The notes under the pieces were generated by a model, which saw only the letters and a program-made list of their open reading frames with translations, was not told the DNA's origin and made no database searches. From contig NC_017059.1 of assembly GCF_000284415.1 (NCBI RefSeq), positions 3,292,322-3,317,449 on the forward strand: a DNA stretch of 25,128 nt. Reading direction: 5' to 3'. The translations under genes were made by a program, and so were the position numbers. The stretch is from Pararhodospirillum photometricum DSM 122 (GTDB lineage Bacteria > Pseudomonadota > Alphaproteobacteria > Rhodospirillales > Rhodospirillaceae). Below, piece by piece: positions 1 to 8,614 of this stretch (its first letter is position 1; each line of letters begins with the position of its first letter).

Positions 1-1542
1 CCCCTGGGTCCCGCTCGCCGCCTCCTGAACATTGCGGGCGATCTCGGCGGTGGCGGCCGACTGTTGCTCGACGGCGGCAGCAATAGCCGCCACGATCTGG
101 TTCAACTCGCCGATGCGCCCGACGATGCTGCCGATCGCCCCCACGGCCTGCTCGGTGGAAAGCTGGACCGCGCCAATCTGAGCGCTGATTTCGTCGGTGG
201 CCCGGGCGGTCTGGTTGGCGAGGCTTTTGACCTCGCTGGCCACCACCGCAAATCCCTTGCCCGCCTCGCCGGCCCGCGCCGCCTCGATCGTGGCGTTGAG
301 GGCCAGGAGGTTGGTTTGGGAGGCAATGTCGTTGATCAGTTTGACCACCTCGCCGATGCGCCCGGACGCCTCGGCCAGACCGCGCACCGTTTCATTGGTG
401 GTCCGGGCTTCGTCGGCGGCGACTTCGGAAAGGCGGTTGGACTCCTCGACCTGCCGGCCAATTTCCCGAATGGAAATGGAAAGCTGCTCGGCGGCCGTAG
501 CCACGCCGTGCACGCTGGCGGTGGCTTGTTGAGTAGCCGCCGCCGCCGACGCTGCCAGCGTGTTGGAGTGCTCGGCGGTGCCGGTCAAGGTGCGGGCGGT
601 ATCTTCCAGCCCGGTATAGGCCGTCTGGACCGCCTCCAGCACGGCGGCCGAGCGCTCCCGAAACGCCGTCATCAGGCTCCCCACGGCCTTTTGCCGGTAT
701 TCACTGGTGGCGATCCGGTCGCGATTGGCTTGCTCCAGGGCCTGACGCTCCACGGCGTTTTCCTGAAACAAGGCGAGGGCCCGGGCAATGGTGCCGATTT
801 CGTCGCGACGCTCCTCCCCCTCCGGGGTGCCCGAATAATCCCCCCGAATGACACGCTCGACGAACACGCTCAGGTGGCTCAACGGATTGGTGACAAAACG
901 CGACACCACCCAATACAGGAGCCCTAGGGCAAGCAGGGTCAGGCCGCCCGACAAGCCGGAAACCAGGGTTGTTGTCGTCAGAATGTCGCTGTGCATGCGC
1001 TCCTTGGCGGCTTGCATGTCCAAGACATTTTGCTCGGCCCGCTGGGTCATGATGTCGCCAAAGGCCACACGAGCGGCGCGCGCCTCGGTCAGAAAGGCCC
1101 GCGACGCCTCCTCCCGCACTCCACCGCGCGCCAGATCCATGGCTTTGCGGGTGGCCGTTACATAGGTTGCAAAGCGGGCCTGGATTTCCTCAACCGCCGC
1201 CCGGCGCTCCGGGGTCGAGGCCATGCGATGGCCCTCGGCGAGAAGACGCGACACTTTATCAACGCTGGCCTCAAAACGCCCCGCCGCCGCTTGGTGGTCC
1301 TGGTCGGATCCGTCCAGGAGCAAGGATAAGGCCGAAACGGTGGCATTGTTGGTTTCCGCCCGGATGTCCATGGCCATCACGGCGCGCTTGGCATCCACAT
1401 CGATCAACGTGCTGGCCTGCCGTTCCAGTTGACCAAAGCCGGTCATCAAAGCGCCGATCAACAGAACCAGGGTCAAGACCACCAAGATCAGCGGAAGGAG
1501 AATTTTCTGAAAAACGCTCAGCTTTTGTAGCCAGGCATTCAT
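1..1542 (-). CDS. Methyl-accepting chemotaxis protein (3' end cut by window edge)
   Basis: This is a membrane chemoreceptor that would signal to CheA/CheW. 514 codons are visible and the gene runs off the left edge without a stop. The start ATG at 1542 has GAGGA five bases upstream. TM1 is near residues 14-34 ([20 protein letters not shown]) and TM2 near 190-210 ([20 protein letters not shown]). Between them lies an all-helical periplasmic region of the four-helix-bundle type. A HAMP segment follows (about 211-265, [20 protein letters not shown]), then the coiled-coil signalling domain with the conserved hairpin tip near 392-430 ([36 protein letters not shown]). The ligand cannot be told from sequence. 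The gene looks intact as far as it is visible. Confidence 0.95.
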   Translation of the reverse strand, partial: MNAWLQKLSVFQKILLPLILVVLTLVLLIGALMTGFGQLERQASTLIDVDAKRAVMAMDIRAETNNATVSALSLLLDGSDQDHQAAAGRFEASVDKVSRLLAEGHRMASTPERRAAVEEIQARFATYVTATRKAMDLARGGVREEASRAFLTEARAARVAFGDIMTQRAEQNVLDMQAAKERMHSDILTTTTLVSGLSGGLTLLALGLLYWVVSRFVTNPLSHLSVFVERVIRGDYSGTPEGEERRDEIGTIARALALFQENAVERQALEQANRDRIATSEYRQKAVGSLMTAFRERSAAVLEAVQTAYTGLEDTARTLTGTAEHSNTLAASAAAATQQATASVHGVATAAEQLSISIREIGRQVEESNRLSEVAADEARTTNETVRGLAEASGRIGEVVKLINDIASQTNLLALNATIEAARAGEAGKGFAVVASEVKSLANQTARATDEISAQIGAVQLSTEQAVGAIGSIVGRIGELNQIVAAIAAAVEQQSAATAEIARNVQEAASGTQG

Positions 1543-1823
1543 GGCTGTCCTCAACGAGCAGGAAACAGGGCACCAGCCCGGAAAATTTTATGGATTTTCT
1601 CCCCAGGTAGTTTTTACTCAAAACAAAATTCTGGGAAGATCTTCCAATTTTTATCATGGACTCTGAGCTATCACCAAGCAAAAGGAACATACCCCCAAAA
1701 AAATAGGGGGGGGCGTCTACTCGGCCTATCCCTGGATAGGGTTCGTCCTTTTTTTAAAAAAATAATCAAAAAAGCCACCCATCTTTATTGCCTTTGGTCA
1801 GGCAACACGGGACTGCCGCCACG
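1543..1823. other. Intergenic region with inverted repeats
   Basis: This 281-base gap is AT-rich for the window and lies between the stop of the HD-GYP gene and the start of the chemoreceptor, both on the minus strand. It holds TTGCC/GGCAA arms (1788-1805) just after the HD-GYP stop, a T7A7 block (about 1749-1762), a 7-bp inverted repeat CCTATCC/GGATAGG near 1728-1743, a run of eight G near 1705 and the 12-bp palindrome GGAAGATCTTCC near 1636-1647. The first two could end transcription of the HD-GYP gene, but the U-tract placement is not canonical. I see no convincing sigma-28 or sigma-70 promoter for the chemoreceptor and no gene. Confidence 0.4.
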
Positions 1824-3863
1824 TCAGGGCGTGCCGTGCACGATCCCCCGCAAGGCGGCAAGATCGATGGGCCCAAGCTGCTCGGGGAGAAGATAGCTCT
1901 CGGCATACAGGCGATAGATACCGCTCTCCAGCAGGAGATCGAAAAGATCCGGGTCAATGTGGCGATCACGGGCCATGAAGGCCATGATCTTGAGGGCCTC
2001 CCCCAGAGACTTGGCCTTTTTGTATGGGCGATCGGCGGCGGTCAGCGCTTCAAAAATGTCGGCAAGAGCAATGATCCGCGCTGGCACCGACATTTCCTCG
2101 GCCCGCAGGCGGCGCGGGTAGCCCGTCCCGGCCAGGGTTTCGTGGTGGGCGCCTGCGTATTCCGGCACCCGACGTAAGGACTTGGGAAAGGACAGGCGGC
2201 GCAGCATGGCAATGGTCTGCACCACGTGATCGTTAATCTTGAAGCGTTCCTCTTCGGTCAAGGTGCCGCGACGGATGGAGAGATTGTATAGCTCACCGAA
2301 GTTGTAGAGATAGGCCGGAATATCCATCCGGGCGTCGGGCAGGAAGGTTTCGCCGGACGGCCGGGAGACCCGGTGTTCAGGACGATCGGCGAGCAGGGGT
2401 TCCTCGACAGGAGGGGCCGGATGGTCGGGGGGCAAGCGATCCACCTCCAGATGAGCCAGCCCCAGGGTATCATCAAAATAGCGCGTCCAGGTCCGCCCGG
2501 CGATGACCTGGAGGCGCTCCAGGTCGGCCGGGGCCATGAACTCGCCCCCAATGTTACATTGGGCGACAAAGGCAAACTCGTCTTGCAAGGTGGCCTTCAA
2601 GGCGTCGCGCTCACGGGCCAAGCTGGCTTCGTCGGCCTCGCCTTGGGCGAGGGCGCGCCAATACGCGATATCAGCCTCGCGCCAGAGCACCTCGAAGCGG
2701 GTGCGCACTTCGTGAATCCGGTTATACAGGGTTTCCAGCTTGGTCGCCTTGTCCACCACGTACTCGGGGGTGGTGACCTTGCCGCAGTCGTGGAGCCACG
2801 CCGCAATCCTGAACTCGCGCCACTCGTCTTCGGAGGTGAGGGCAAACGCGGCAAAGGGCCCTTGGGCCTGGACCGAGGCAGCCTCGGCCACCATCTGGGC
2901 GATCTCGGGAACGCGCGCGCAATGCCCCCCCGTGTGGGGCGACTTGGCGTCGATGGCGCCGGCGATCAGCTCGATAAAGGATTCCAGGAGATTTCCCTGG
3001 ATTTCCAACAAGCTATAATTGTCGATCGACACAGCGGCCTGAGAGGCCAAAGCCTCGACGATGCGCCGCGTCTCGGCCGAAAACCCGGTAATCGCTCCGC
3101 TATCCGCATCCCGGGCATTGAGCAGCAGCAAAACCCCGATCACCTCGGCGCCGCGGGGAATGAGAGGGACGGCCAGCAAGGACCGGGTGCGGTAGCCGAG
3201 GCGAAGATCCAGTTGGTAAACCAGCGACAAATCGAAGGGGGCTTGGTCGTAGGCGTCATCCACCACCAAGGAGCGTCGCACCTGGACGGCGGCGGCCACG
3301 ATGTCCTTGTCGTTGGGGCGACCGGCCTCGGTGCGCAAGGGGACGGCGGGCAGATCCGGCAGGGGCAAGAGGGTGCCGCCGCGACGCAACCCCAAGGAGT
3401 CGATGCGGGCCAAGCGCGGGATAAGGGCGTTGTCGTCCAGAAAATACAACACCGCCCCGTCCGCCCCGGAAAGTTCCAGCGCCCCCTCCAAGATGGTCTC
3501 TTGCAAGACGGCGCCATCGCGCACGCCCCCCAAGGTGATGCCGATGCGCACCAAACGCTCCAGCTTGGCGCGTTCGGCCGCCAGTTCGCGAGTGCGCTCG
3601 CGCACCCTGACTTCCAGCAACTCGGCGTGGCGCGAGATTTCCTCGTTGGCTTTTTCAAGAGCGAGCTTTTGTTGCTCGATGAGCAGGTTGGCGTCCTTGA
3701 GCCGCTCCTCGGAGCGATCGGAAATCTGCACCAAACGCCGCACCTGCTTGAGCAGCCTTTCGTAGCCCACGGCGAGGCTCTCAAACTCCTGGTGTGAGGT
3801 GGCAAGCGCCGCGCGGGCCCGGTCGAGAATGGCCTGTTCCTTGGCGAACAGTTCGGTGCTCAT
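1824..3863 (-). CDS. GAF domain / HD-GYP cyclic-di-GMP phosphodiesterase
   Basis: A predicted cytoplasmic enzyme that hydrolyses c-di-GMP. The first 105 residues form a coiled coil, a GAF sensor domain spans about 106-290, and the catalytic HD-GYP domain covers about 295-650. Visible catalytic signatures are HTGGHCARV (310-318), WLHDCGK with His358-Asp359, HHETLAGTGYP (573-583) and DIFEALTAADRPYK (602-615). Roughly 150 residues separate the HD and HHE halves, far more than in a compact HD-GYP domain. I chose the ATG at 3863 (AGGA eight bases upstream, 679 residues) over an in-frame ATG at 3878 with a poorer site. It lies on the same strand as siaABC, but a 139-base gap with a palindromic repeat separates it from siaC, so co-transcription is uncertain. 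No membrane segment is seen. Confidence 0.9.
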   Translation of the reverse strand: MSTELFAKEQAILDRARAALATSHQEFESLAVGYERLLKQVRRLVQISDRSEERLKDANLLIEQQKLALEKANEEISRHAELLEVRVRERTRELAAERAKLERLVRIGITLGGVRDGAVLQETILEGALELSGADGAVLYFLDDNALIPRLARIDSLGLRRGGTLLPLPDLPAVPLRTEAGRPNDKDIVAAAVQVRRSLVVDDAYDQAPFDLSLVYQLDLRLGYRTRSLLAVPLIPRGAEVIGVLLLLNARDADSGAITGFSAETRRIVEALASQAAVSIDNYSLLEIQGNLLESFIELIAGAIDAKSPHTGGHCARVPEIAQMVAEAASVQAQGPFAAFALTSEDEWREFRIAAWLHDCGKVTTPEYVVDKATKLETLYNRIHEVRTRFEVLWREADIAYWRALAQGEADEASLARERDALKATLQDEFAFVAQCNIGGEFMAPADLERLQVIAGRTWTRYFDDTLGLAHLEVDRLPPDHPAPPVEEPLLADRPEHRVSRPSGETFLPDARMDIPAYLYNFGELYNLSIRRGTLTEEERFKINDHVVQTIAMLRRLSFPKSLRRVPEYAGAHHETLAGTGYPRRLRAEEMSVPARIIALADIFEALTAADRPYKKAKSLGEALKIMAFMARDRHIDPDLFDLLLESGIYRLYAESYLLPEQLGPIDLAALRGIVHGTP

Positions 3864-3926
3864 CGGCGCTTTCCTCATGATCCAGGGGCTCCCCCCGCGG
3901 CTTCAGACCTCCTCCCCTCAAGACAT

Positions 3927-3959
3927 GAGGGGTCTAGGGAGGCCCGCCTCCCCAGGCTT
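3927..3959 (-). repeat. Palindromic intergenic repeat, copy A
   Basis: One of five copies of a family with core GGGGAGGC-n-GCCTCCCC followed by AGACCCCTC. Here the stem is slightly imperfect (CTAGGGAGG on the plus strand). It reads in the sense of siaC, 43 bases after that gene's stop. A second small inverted repeat (CCCCTCAAGACATGAGGGG, about 3914-3932) overlaps one end. It is likely to act as a transcript-end hairpin or REP-like element; function is inferred. Confidence 0.75.
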
Positions 3960-4002
3960 CTCTCTTTGACTGAGGAAGCAACCGACGCGTCGGCCACGCC
4001 CT

Positions 4003-4389
4003 CTAAAGCGGCAACTCTTCCATTTCAAAACTAGCGTGACTGAGTTCGGCGCCAAACTCTTCCCCCAATTCCTTGAGGTTATCGTCATCTTGCTCATAGG
4101 CCCAAACCACGGAGACTGCGTTGCCACGCCGCCCGGCCTCGTCGAGAATTTCAAAAAGCTCCATCAGAACCTTTGCCGTTGAACTATTAAAATAGATCAA
4201 CTCAAAGCGAAACCGCACGGCGGCGCTGTCCAAGGCCTCCAAATGGGCCTCCAGCTTGTGCAGAAGAGGCCCATAGAACGCGGAGACATCTTCGGGATAC
4301 GACTCCCCGGCCATGGAAAAGGTATTCGCCGTGAAATCAAAACGTATGTCGGGCGAGCGGGTGGTTCGCTCGATAACAATCGTGTCCAT
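4003..4389 (-). CDS. siaC: SiaC-like regulatory phosphoprotein (DUF1987 family)
   Basis: A 128-residue homologue of SiaC, the small protein that in Pseudomonas is phosphorylated by SiaB, dephosphorylated by SiaA, and when unphosphorylated activates a diguanylate cyclase. Visible family features are the N-terminal SPDIRFDF and GESYPEDVSAFYGPLL segments and FELIYFNSSTAKVLMELFE (62-80). The Ser/Thr cluster at 68-71 sits about where the Pseudomonas protein is phosphorylated. The start ATG at 4389 gives the family's usual N-terminus and length. In the sequence as given, the siaB frame also reads without a stop into this gene, producing a 320-codon fused frame ending at 4003; see siaB. The ribosome binding site before 4389 is weak, which suggests coupling to siaB translation. 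Confidence 0.85.
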   Translation of the reverse strand: MDTIVIERTTRSPDIRFDFTANTFSMAGESYPEDVSAFYGPLLHKLEAHLEALDSAAVRFRFELIYFNSSTAKVLMELFEILDEAGRRGNAVSVVWAYEQDDDNLKELGEEFGAELSHASFEMEELPL

Positions 4390-4400
4390 CAGAGTGTCAC

Positions 4401-4965
4401 TCACATCCGAGCGTTCAGAGCAAAAAAGCTGTAACCTTGGTCCACATGCGTGAAGTCGAACTCCACCCCCCCCGCTGGCCAGCCGGGCGATGTCGAGAAA
4501 CCCAACGCCGGCCCCTTTGCTGCCCTCGGGCGCGCCATTTTTCAAGGTCTGCTTGTAGAGAGCCATCAATTCCTCGCGACTGAGGCCGGCAATCGCCGTC
4601 AAATCGGTCCGCAGGCGATCCACGTCGTGATCGTGGATCAAATTCCCGCAAGACACGAAATAACCCTTTCCATCTCGCCCAACAAGCAAGATGCCATACC
4701 GCAGCACCGCCCCCGTCTCCAAACCATCGGGCCCGGTTTCTTTCTCGGCAGAGTATCGCACGACATTTTGCACCTGTTCCACGAAAACAGAGAACAGGTT
4801 TTTGGCAACCTTGCGTTCGGTCTGGTCAAAGGCCAGCTTGGCACGCAAGGCGGTGCCGATCCCTTCGAGAACTTCCTGTGTCAGATAGCCGCTGTAGCAA
4901 AAAATGACACCGTCTGAATTTAATTGATTTTTAAGGGCATACAGATTGGAGGCAAGTAACGTCAT
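4401..4965 (-). CDS. siaB: SiaB-like protein kinase with an apparent +1 frameshift at a G8 run
   Basis: SiaB-family kinases phosphorylate SiaC. The sequence shows the kinase-like segments FVEQVQNVVRYSAE (about 62-75, with the Glu/Asn of an N-box) and SKGAGVGFLDIARLAS (about 148-163). The start ATG at 4965 overlaps the siaA stop by four bases (ATGA). Directly after IARLAS the minus strand has eight G (plus-strand C4466-4473). With seven G the frame would continue GGVEFDFTHVDQGYSFFALN to a TGA at 4401, giving 187 residues and a typical SiaB C-terminus. With eight G as given, the frame runs through about 24 unrelated codons and enters siaC in frame. The 565-base length (3n+1) fits one excess base. 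The cause (read error, mutation, slippage or phase variation) cannot be settled here. Confidence 0.8.
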
Positions 4966-7439
4966 TGCGTTTCCCCTGTTCTTCCGGTCTCCCGGGCGGA
5001 AGGGGCCGGATCATTTTTTTCAGCCTCAAAGGCCAGGAGATACTCTCCCAGGGCCTTGTCCATGACCTGGATATGCAGCCGCAGCCAGTCTGCCAGGAAA
5101 TCCATGAGACCATCGGTGGCGTGCTCATCACCGCTGGCCAATCGCGCTTGAAGGGCCGTCGTTTGCTGGATCAAGAGATCGTGTTCGCGCTTGTGCTGGG
5201 CGCTGCCCGGGTAGTCGTGCACCTGCATGAGCCGCTCTTCATGCCGGAAGTGCCAGTGGGTATAGGAGGCCAGATCGCTGATCAGCCGCGCGAGGCGCTC
5301 GGTATCGTTGCGCGCCAACACGACGCCCACCCGGTTGACCAGTTCAAAGAGCTTGAGGTGATCCTCGTCGATCTCGCGAACGCCGGTGAGCAGCGCATCG
5401 TCGAGAGTGAGAGCCCAGGACTCGTCGGCCACCAGGGCTTCGCCGTAGCCCTTGAAGCCAATGAGAGACACGTCGTCGCGGCGCATCTCGTCGCCCTGGT
5501 GCGCGCGCAGGGCCTCCAAGATCACGGCCTTGCGAGCTTCGGGAGGCAGACTGTCGAGACCGGCCAGAACCTCCCGCAGGCGACGCTTGCCAAAAGCGCG
5601 GCGGCGCTCGCCGCCCACCTGATCGATCAGGCCATCGGTTGAGAGAATATACCAAGCCGATGTGGAAATCGGCAGGCGCACATTCGTAAAAGTGGCGTCA
5701 TGGGGAACCTTGCGATACCCCAGGCCATGGCGGTTGCCGGCGATCTCCTCGACCGTCTCGCCGTCTTGGACAAATAGGGAAAAGCGCGCTCCGGCAAAAA
5801 TCATGACGCCGGCATCGGGATTGAGGAAACAGGCCCCAGCCTCCATGCCGTCGTCCACCGCCGACAAACGCGGGGCGCCCTCGGCGGCGGCGCGGTCTCG
5901 GATCAACACGCCTTGAATGAGCTGGTGCATGCGGGCCAGCAAGGCGGCCGGATCGCCGGGCGGCGCCTCCAAGATGGCCCCGTGGAAGGCACCGTTGGCA
6001 ATCAGGGTCATGAAAGCCCCGGGCACGCCATGGCCCGTGCAGTCCCCCAACAGCAACAACACGCCGTCTCCCCAAGGTCGGCACCAATAAATATCGCCGG
6101 CCACCACGTCGCGAGGCTCCCAAATCACGAAAACCTCGGGAAAACACCGGTGCAAGGTGGTTTCGTCGGGCAAAATGGCCCGCTGTATCGAACTGGCGTA
6201 CTGGATCGAACTGGAGATCACGCCATAGGCATCACTCAGTTCGTTCATGGTTTGATCAAGATCCTGGCGCTGGGCCTCCAGCCGGGCTTCCCGGGCGCGC
6301 ACTTCGCGCACAAAATGCAGGAAACTCGCCGCCATGGCTGCCACTTCGTCGTCGCCCTTGGTCGAGAGCGGCAGGGGATCGCCCACCACGTGGGAGTGCA
6401 TGCCCCGCTGAAGGCTGACCATGCGCGCCACCACTCGACGGTTGACAAAAAACAGCAAGGCCGCCGCCGACAGCAAGGCCAACACCGAGATCCAGACCAT
6501 CACCTGGGTCAACCGGGCGAGGCGCTGTTCCAGAACCGTCGCACGATCAAGGGAGGACCGGGTCAGGGCCTGGGCAATCTCGTCTACGGCCTGGACCAGA
6601 CGGTCCATGACAACCAAACGGCGCAGGGCACCTTGAATGCGGACATCAAGCCGTTGGCGCTCCAAGCGCAATCCGAACACATCGGAAAGAGCATCAAGGC
6701 GCCCCAGGGTCCGGTCGCGCAAAAGCTCCTCGTCGTGCCCCAAGGGGGCGTCGGTCAGAGCCGCCAGGGCATCCATCTGCCGGCCGTAGGCGCGCGAGAG
6801 GTCAACAATCTGGCGCGGATCGGGCGAGGACAGCGCGGCCAGCATCAGACCGCTGGCCTCCATCAAGGTCCAGGCCTGCTGGGCGGCGGAACCATCGCCT
6901 TTGCCCTGGGCGGCCGCCGAGATCTGGGCGCGGAGCTCGACCAGGGCCTGAGTTCGGCGGGCCAGCTTGGCATCGGCCTGACTGCGCTCCAAGATCAAGG
7001 CGGTCAGCCGATGGAGCGTGCCCTCCATCTGGGTGATGATGCCCTCCAAGGCCACCCGCTCCGGGCTCGGCAGCCGGGGCTCCCCCAGGGTGTCGAGGGT
7101 GGCGCGCAAGGCGACGGTCAGCGTTTCGATCTGGCCGCGCACGGTCTCGATGGCAAAATCCCCCTCCAGGTTGGGCAGGCGGCGGGCATCGGCGTCGATG
7201 GTCTTGACCAGCCGCATCATTTCGTTGGCCGAGGCCAGCGCCGGCAGCGCCTCGGTCACGATTGGCGTCAGGTCCCGGGTCAAGCCCCAAAACGCCGCCA
7301 AGGCCCCCCCGGTCGCCACCAAGGTAAGAAAGGTCAGGCCGGTGAGCCCCGTGCGCAGCACCAAGGCAATGCGCCGACGCACCGGTTTGTCGGAGGATAG
7401 CAAAAAGGTCTCGGGGCCGGTGGTGGGATTAAAGGTCAT
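4962..7439 (-). CDS. siaA: SiaA-like membrane PP2C phosphatase fused to a bacteriohemerythrin domain
   Basis: An 825-residue inner-membrane protein. TM1 is at about 32-51 and TM2 at 313-333, flanking a long helical periplasmic domain. HAMP is at about 334-385, followed by a short coiled coil. A SpoIIE/PP2C Ser/Thr phosphatase domain spans about 435-662, with metal Asp candidates D449 (VVAGDIYW), D466 (LLGDCTGHGVPGAF), D602 (STDGLIDQ) and D655/D656 (RRDDVSLIGF). The C-terminal 680-803 is a hemerythrin with all expected diiron ligands: H694, H730-x3-E734, H749-x3-H753 and H789-x4-D794. The SiaA role (dephosphorylating SiaC) is inferred from the two downstream genes. The start ATG at 7439 overlaps the BMP gene's end by 11 bases, so translation is probably coupled. 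The hemerythrin suggests O2 or NO input to phosphatase activity. An upstream in-frame ATG at 7589 lies deep in the BMP gene and is unlikely. Confidence 0.88.
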   Translation of the reverse strand: MTFNPTTGPETFLLSSDKPVRRRIALVLRTGLTGLTFLTLVATGGALAAFWGLTRDLTPIVTEALPALASANEMMRLVKTIDADARRLPNLEGDFAIETVRGQIETLTVALRATLDTLGEPRLPSPERVALEGIITQMEGTLHRLTALILERSQADAKLARRTQALVELRAQISAAAQGKGDGSAAQQAWTLMEASGLMLAALSSPDPRQIVDLSRAYGRQMDALAALTDAPLGHDEELLRDRTLGRLDALSDVFGLRLERQRLDVRIQGALRRLVVMDRLVQAVDEIAQALTRSSLDRATVLEQRLARLTQVMVWISVLALLSAAALLFFVNRRVVARMVSLQRGMHSHVVGDPLPLSTKGDDEVAAMAASFLHFVREVRAREARLEAQRQDLDQTMNELSDAYGVISSSIQYASSIQRAILPDETTLHRCFPEVFVIWEPRDVVAGDIYWCRPWGDGVLLLLGDCTGHGVPGAFMTLIANGAFHGAILEAPPGDPAALLARMHQLIQGVLIRDRAAAEGAPRLSAVDDGMEAGACFLNPDAGVMIFAGARFSLFVQDGETVEEIAGNRHGLGYRKVPHDATFTNVRLPISTSAWYILSTDGLIDQVGGERRRAFGKRRLREVLAGLDSLPPEARKAVILEALRAHQGDEMRRDDVSLIGFKGYGEALVADESWALTLDDALLTGVREIDEDHLKLFELVNRVGVVLARNDTERLARLISDLASYTHWHFRHEERLMQVHDYPGSAQHKREHDLLIQQTTALQARLASGDEHATDGLMDFLADWLRLHIQVMDKALGEYLLAFEAEKNDPAPSARETGRTGETQ

Positions 7440-8553
7440 CGGGGGCCTCGGGACCAAAGTCGAGGAAGGGGCAAGACCGACCCTCGGCATCGTAATCAAT
7501 GACTTTGACGCGTCCGGCAATGATCGCAAAGCGCAGGTCGTCGAGGATAGCCTGCCGCTCTTCCGTAATGAGCAGGATATTATTGCCATCCAGGGCCCAG
7601 TCGATGGCCCCTTCCTTCAAGCCCAGCCGCCGCACCCCGGGCTGCCAGCGCCCCTCAGCCAGATCCTTAAGCGCCAGAAACACCGCCACGTCGGTACGCT
7701 TCAGCATGGAGGTCAGCACACGCCCGGGAACCTGCCCGTTCTGATTGACATCCACCCCAATGGCAAAGGCGCCGGCGGCCGTTGCGGCCCGGATCACCCC
7801 GTCCCCGGTTTGCCCGGCGGCGTGATAGACGACATCGGCGCCCTCGGCGACCAAGGCCTGGGCCAGTTGTCCGCCGCGCTCGGGGTTGCCCCAGGCGAGA
7901 TTAGTGGTCCCGGTCATCCGCCAGACCACCTTAACGTCGGACCGTTGGTCATGGGCCCCTTGGGCGAACGCACAGCCAAACTTGCGGATCAAGGGAATAT
8001 CCTTGCCGCCGACAAACCCGAGAACCCCCGACCGCGTCACCTGAGCCGCCAGCGCCCCGACGAGATAGGACCCCTCCTCCTCGCGAAACATCAGGGACTG
8101 GACGTTGGGCTGGCTGACCGCATCGTCCAGCACCACAAAACGCACCCCGGGATGATCCGGGGCCACCGCATCAAACAGGGCGCTAAACGAATAGCCCACT
8201 CCGACTATCACCGTATGCCCCGCGCCCAAGGCGTTGCTCACCAGGACCGAAAGACGTTCGCGCTCGTCGGCGCCCTGGCTGCGGGTCGCGACCTTCCCCG
8301 GCGTATAGATTTCCACAGGAACGCCATAGAGCGCGGCAAACGACCGAGCCCCGTCCAGGGCCAAGCGCTCGAAACCGCCGCTGGTGATGTCCTCGGCTTC
8401 GAATAAAAGGGCGGGGTCCAGTTGCCCTGCTCCTGCCTTGCCCTCCGCCGAGGTCACGCTTGCCAAGGTTAGCAAGACGCCGAACACGAGCCCCCCCCAT
8501 GTCCTTCGTCCCTGGGCACGCTCCCTCGACGCCTTGCGTCGCGCGCTTGACAT
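7429..8553 (-). CDS. BMP-family (basic membrane protein/Med-like) periplasmic binding protein
   Basis: A 374-residue periplasmic binding protein of the BMP family, members of which usually bind nucleosides or purines. An N-terminal basic stretch followed by WGGLVFGVLLTLASVTSA is a Sec-type signal with a likely cleavage after TSA. Family motifs include QSLMFREEEGSYLVGALAAQ, RSGVLGFVGGKDIPLIRKF, GADVVYHAAGQTGDGVI and AIGVDVNQNG. The ATG at 8553 follows GGGAGGGTC. No permease or ATPase gene is adjacent. Instead the end overlaps siaA by 11 bases, so I infer that it feeds ligand information to the SiaA periplasmic domain. A clear paralogue lies at 23878-24918 beside another membrane signalling gene. 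Confidence 0.88.
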   Translation of the reverse strand: MSSARRKASRERAQGRRTWGGLVFGVLLTLASVTSAEGKAGAGQLDPALLFEAEDITSGGFERLALDGARSFAALYGVPVEIYTPGKVATRSQGADERERLSVLVSNALGAGHTVIVGVGYSFSALFDAVAPDHPGVRFVVLDDAVSQPNVQSLMFREEEGSYLVGALAAQVTRSGVLGFVGGKDIPLIRKFGCAFAQGAHDQRSDVKVVWRMTGTTNLAWGNPERGGQLAQALVAEGADVVYHAAGQTGDGVIRAATAAGAFAIGVDVNQNGQVPGRVLTSMLKRTDVAVFLALKDLAEGRWQPGVRRLGLKEGAIDWALDGNNILLITEERQAILDDLRFAIIAGRVKVIDYDAEGRSCPFLDFGPEAPDDL

Positions 8554-8585
8554 GACCCTCCCCCTCTCTTTCTTTCCCCCTTCCC

Positions 8586-8614
8586 TTTTTACGACATCCC
8601 TGAAACTATAACAA
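8586..8614 (-). promoter_or_regulatory. Possible sigma-70-type promoter of the BMP-siaABC genes
   Basis: On the minus strand TTGTTA (8609-8614) and TAAAAA (8586-8591) are separated by 17 bases, each matching the -35/-10 consensus at four of six positions, about 33 bases before the BMP start. This is a visual match only. Confidence 0.3.

Noticed and set aside
2373..3797. Long open frame opposite the HD-GYP gene
   Set aside because: It is a GC-driven shadow of a gene with clear catalytic motifs; the translation is low-complexity and matches no family I know. The same holds for 5913-7400 and 8589-9956 (opposite siaA and the CoA-transferase).
4003..4965. A genuine designed SiaB-SiaC fusion protein
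   Set aside because: About 24 residues at the junction match neither family while the alternate frame gives a proper SiaB end, so fusion by design is less likely than a one-base shift. Kept as a finding because slippage remains possible.
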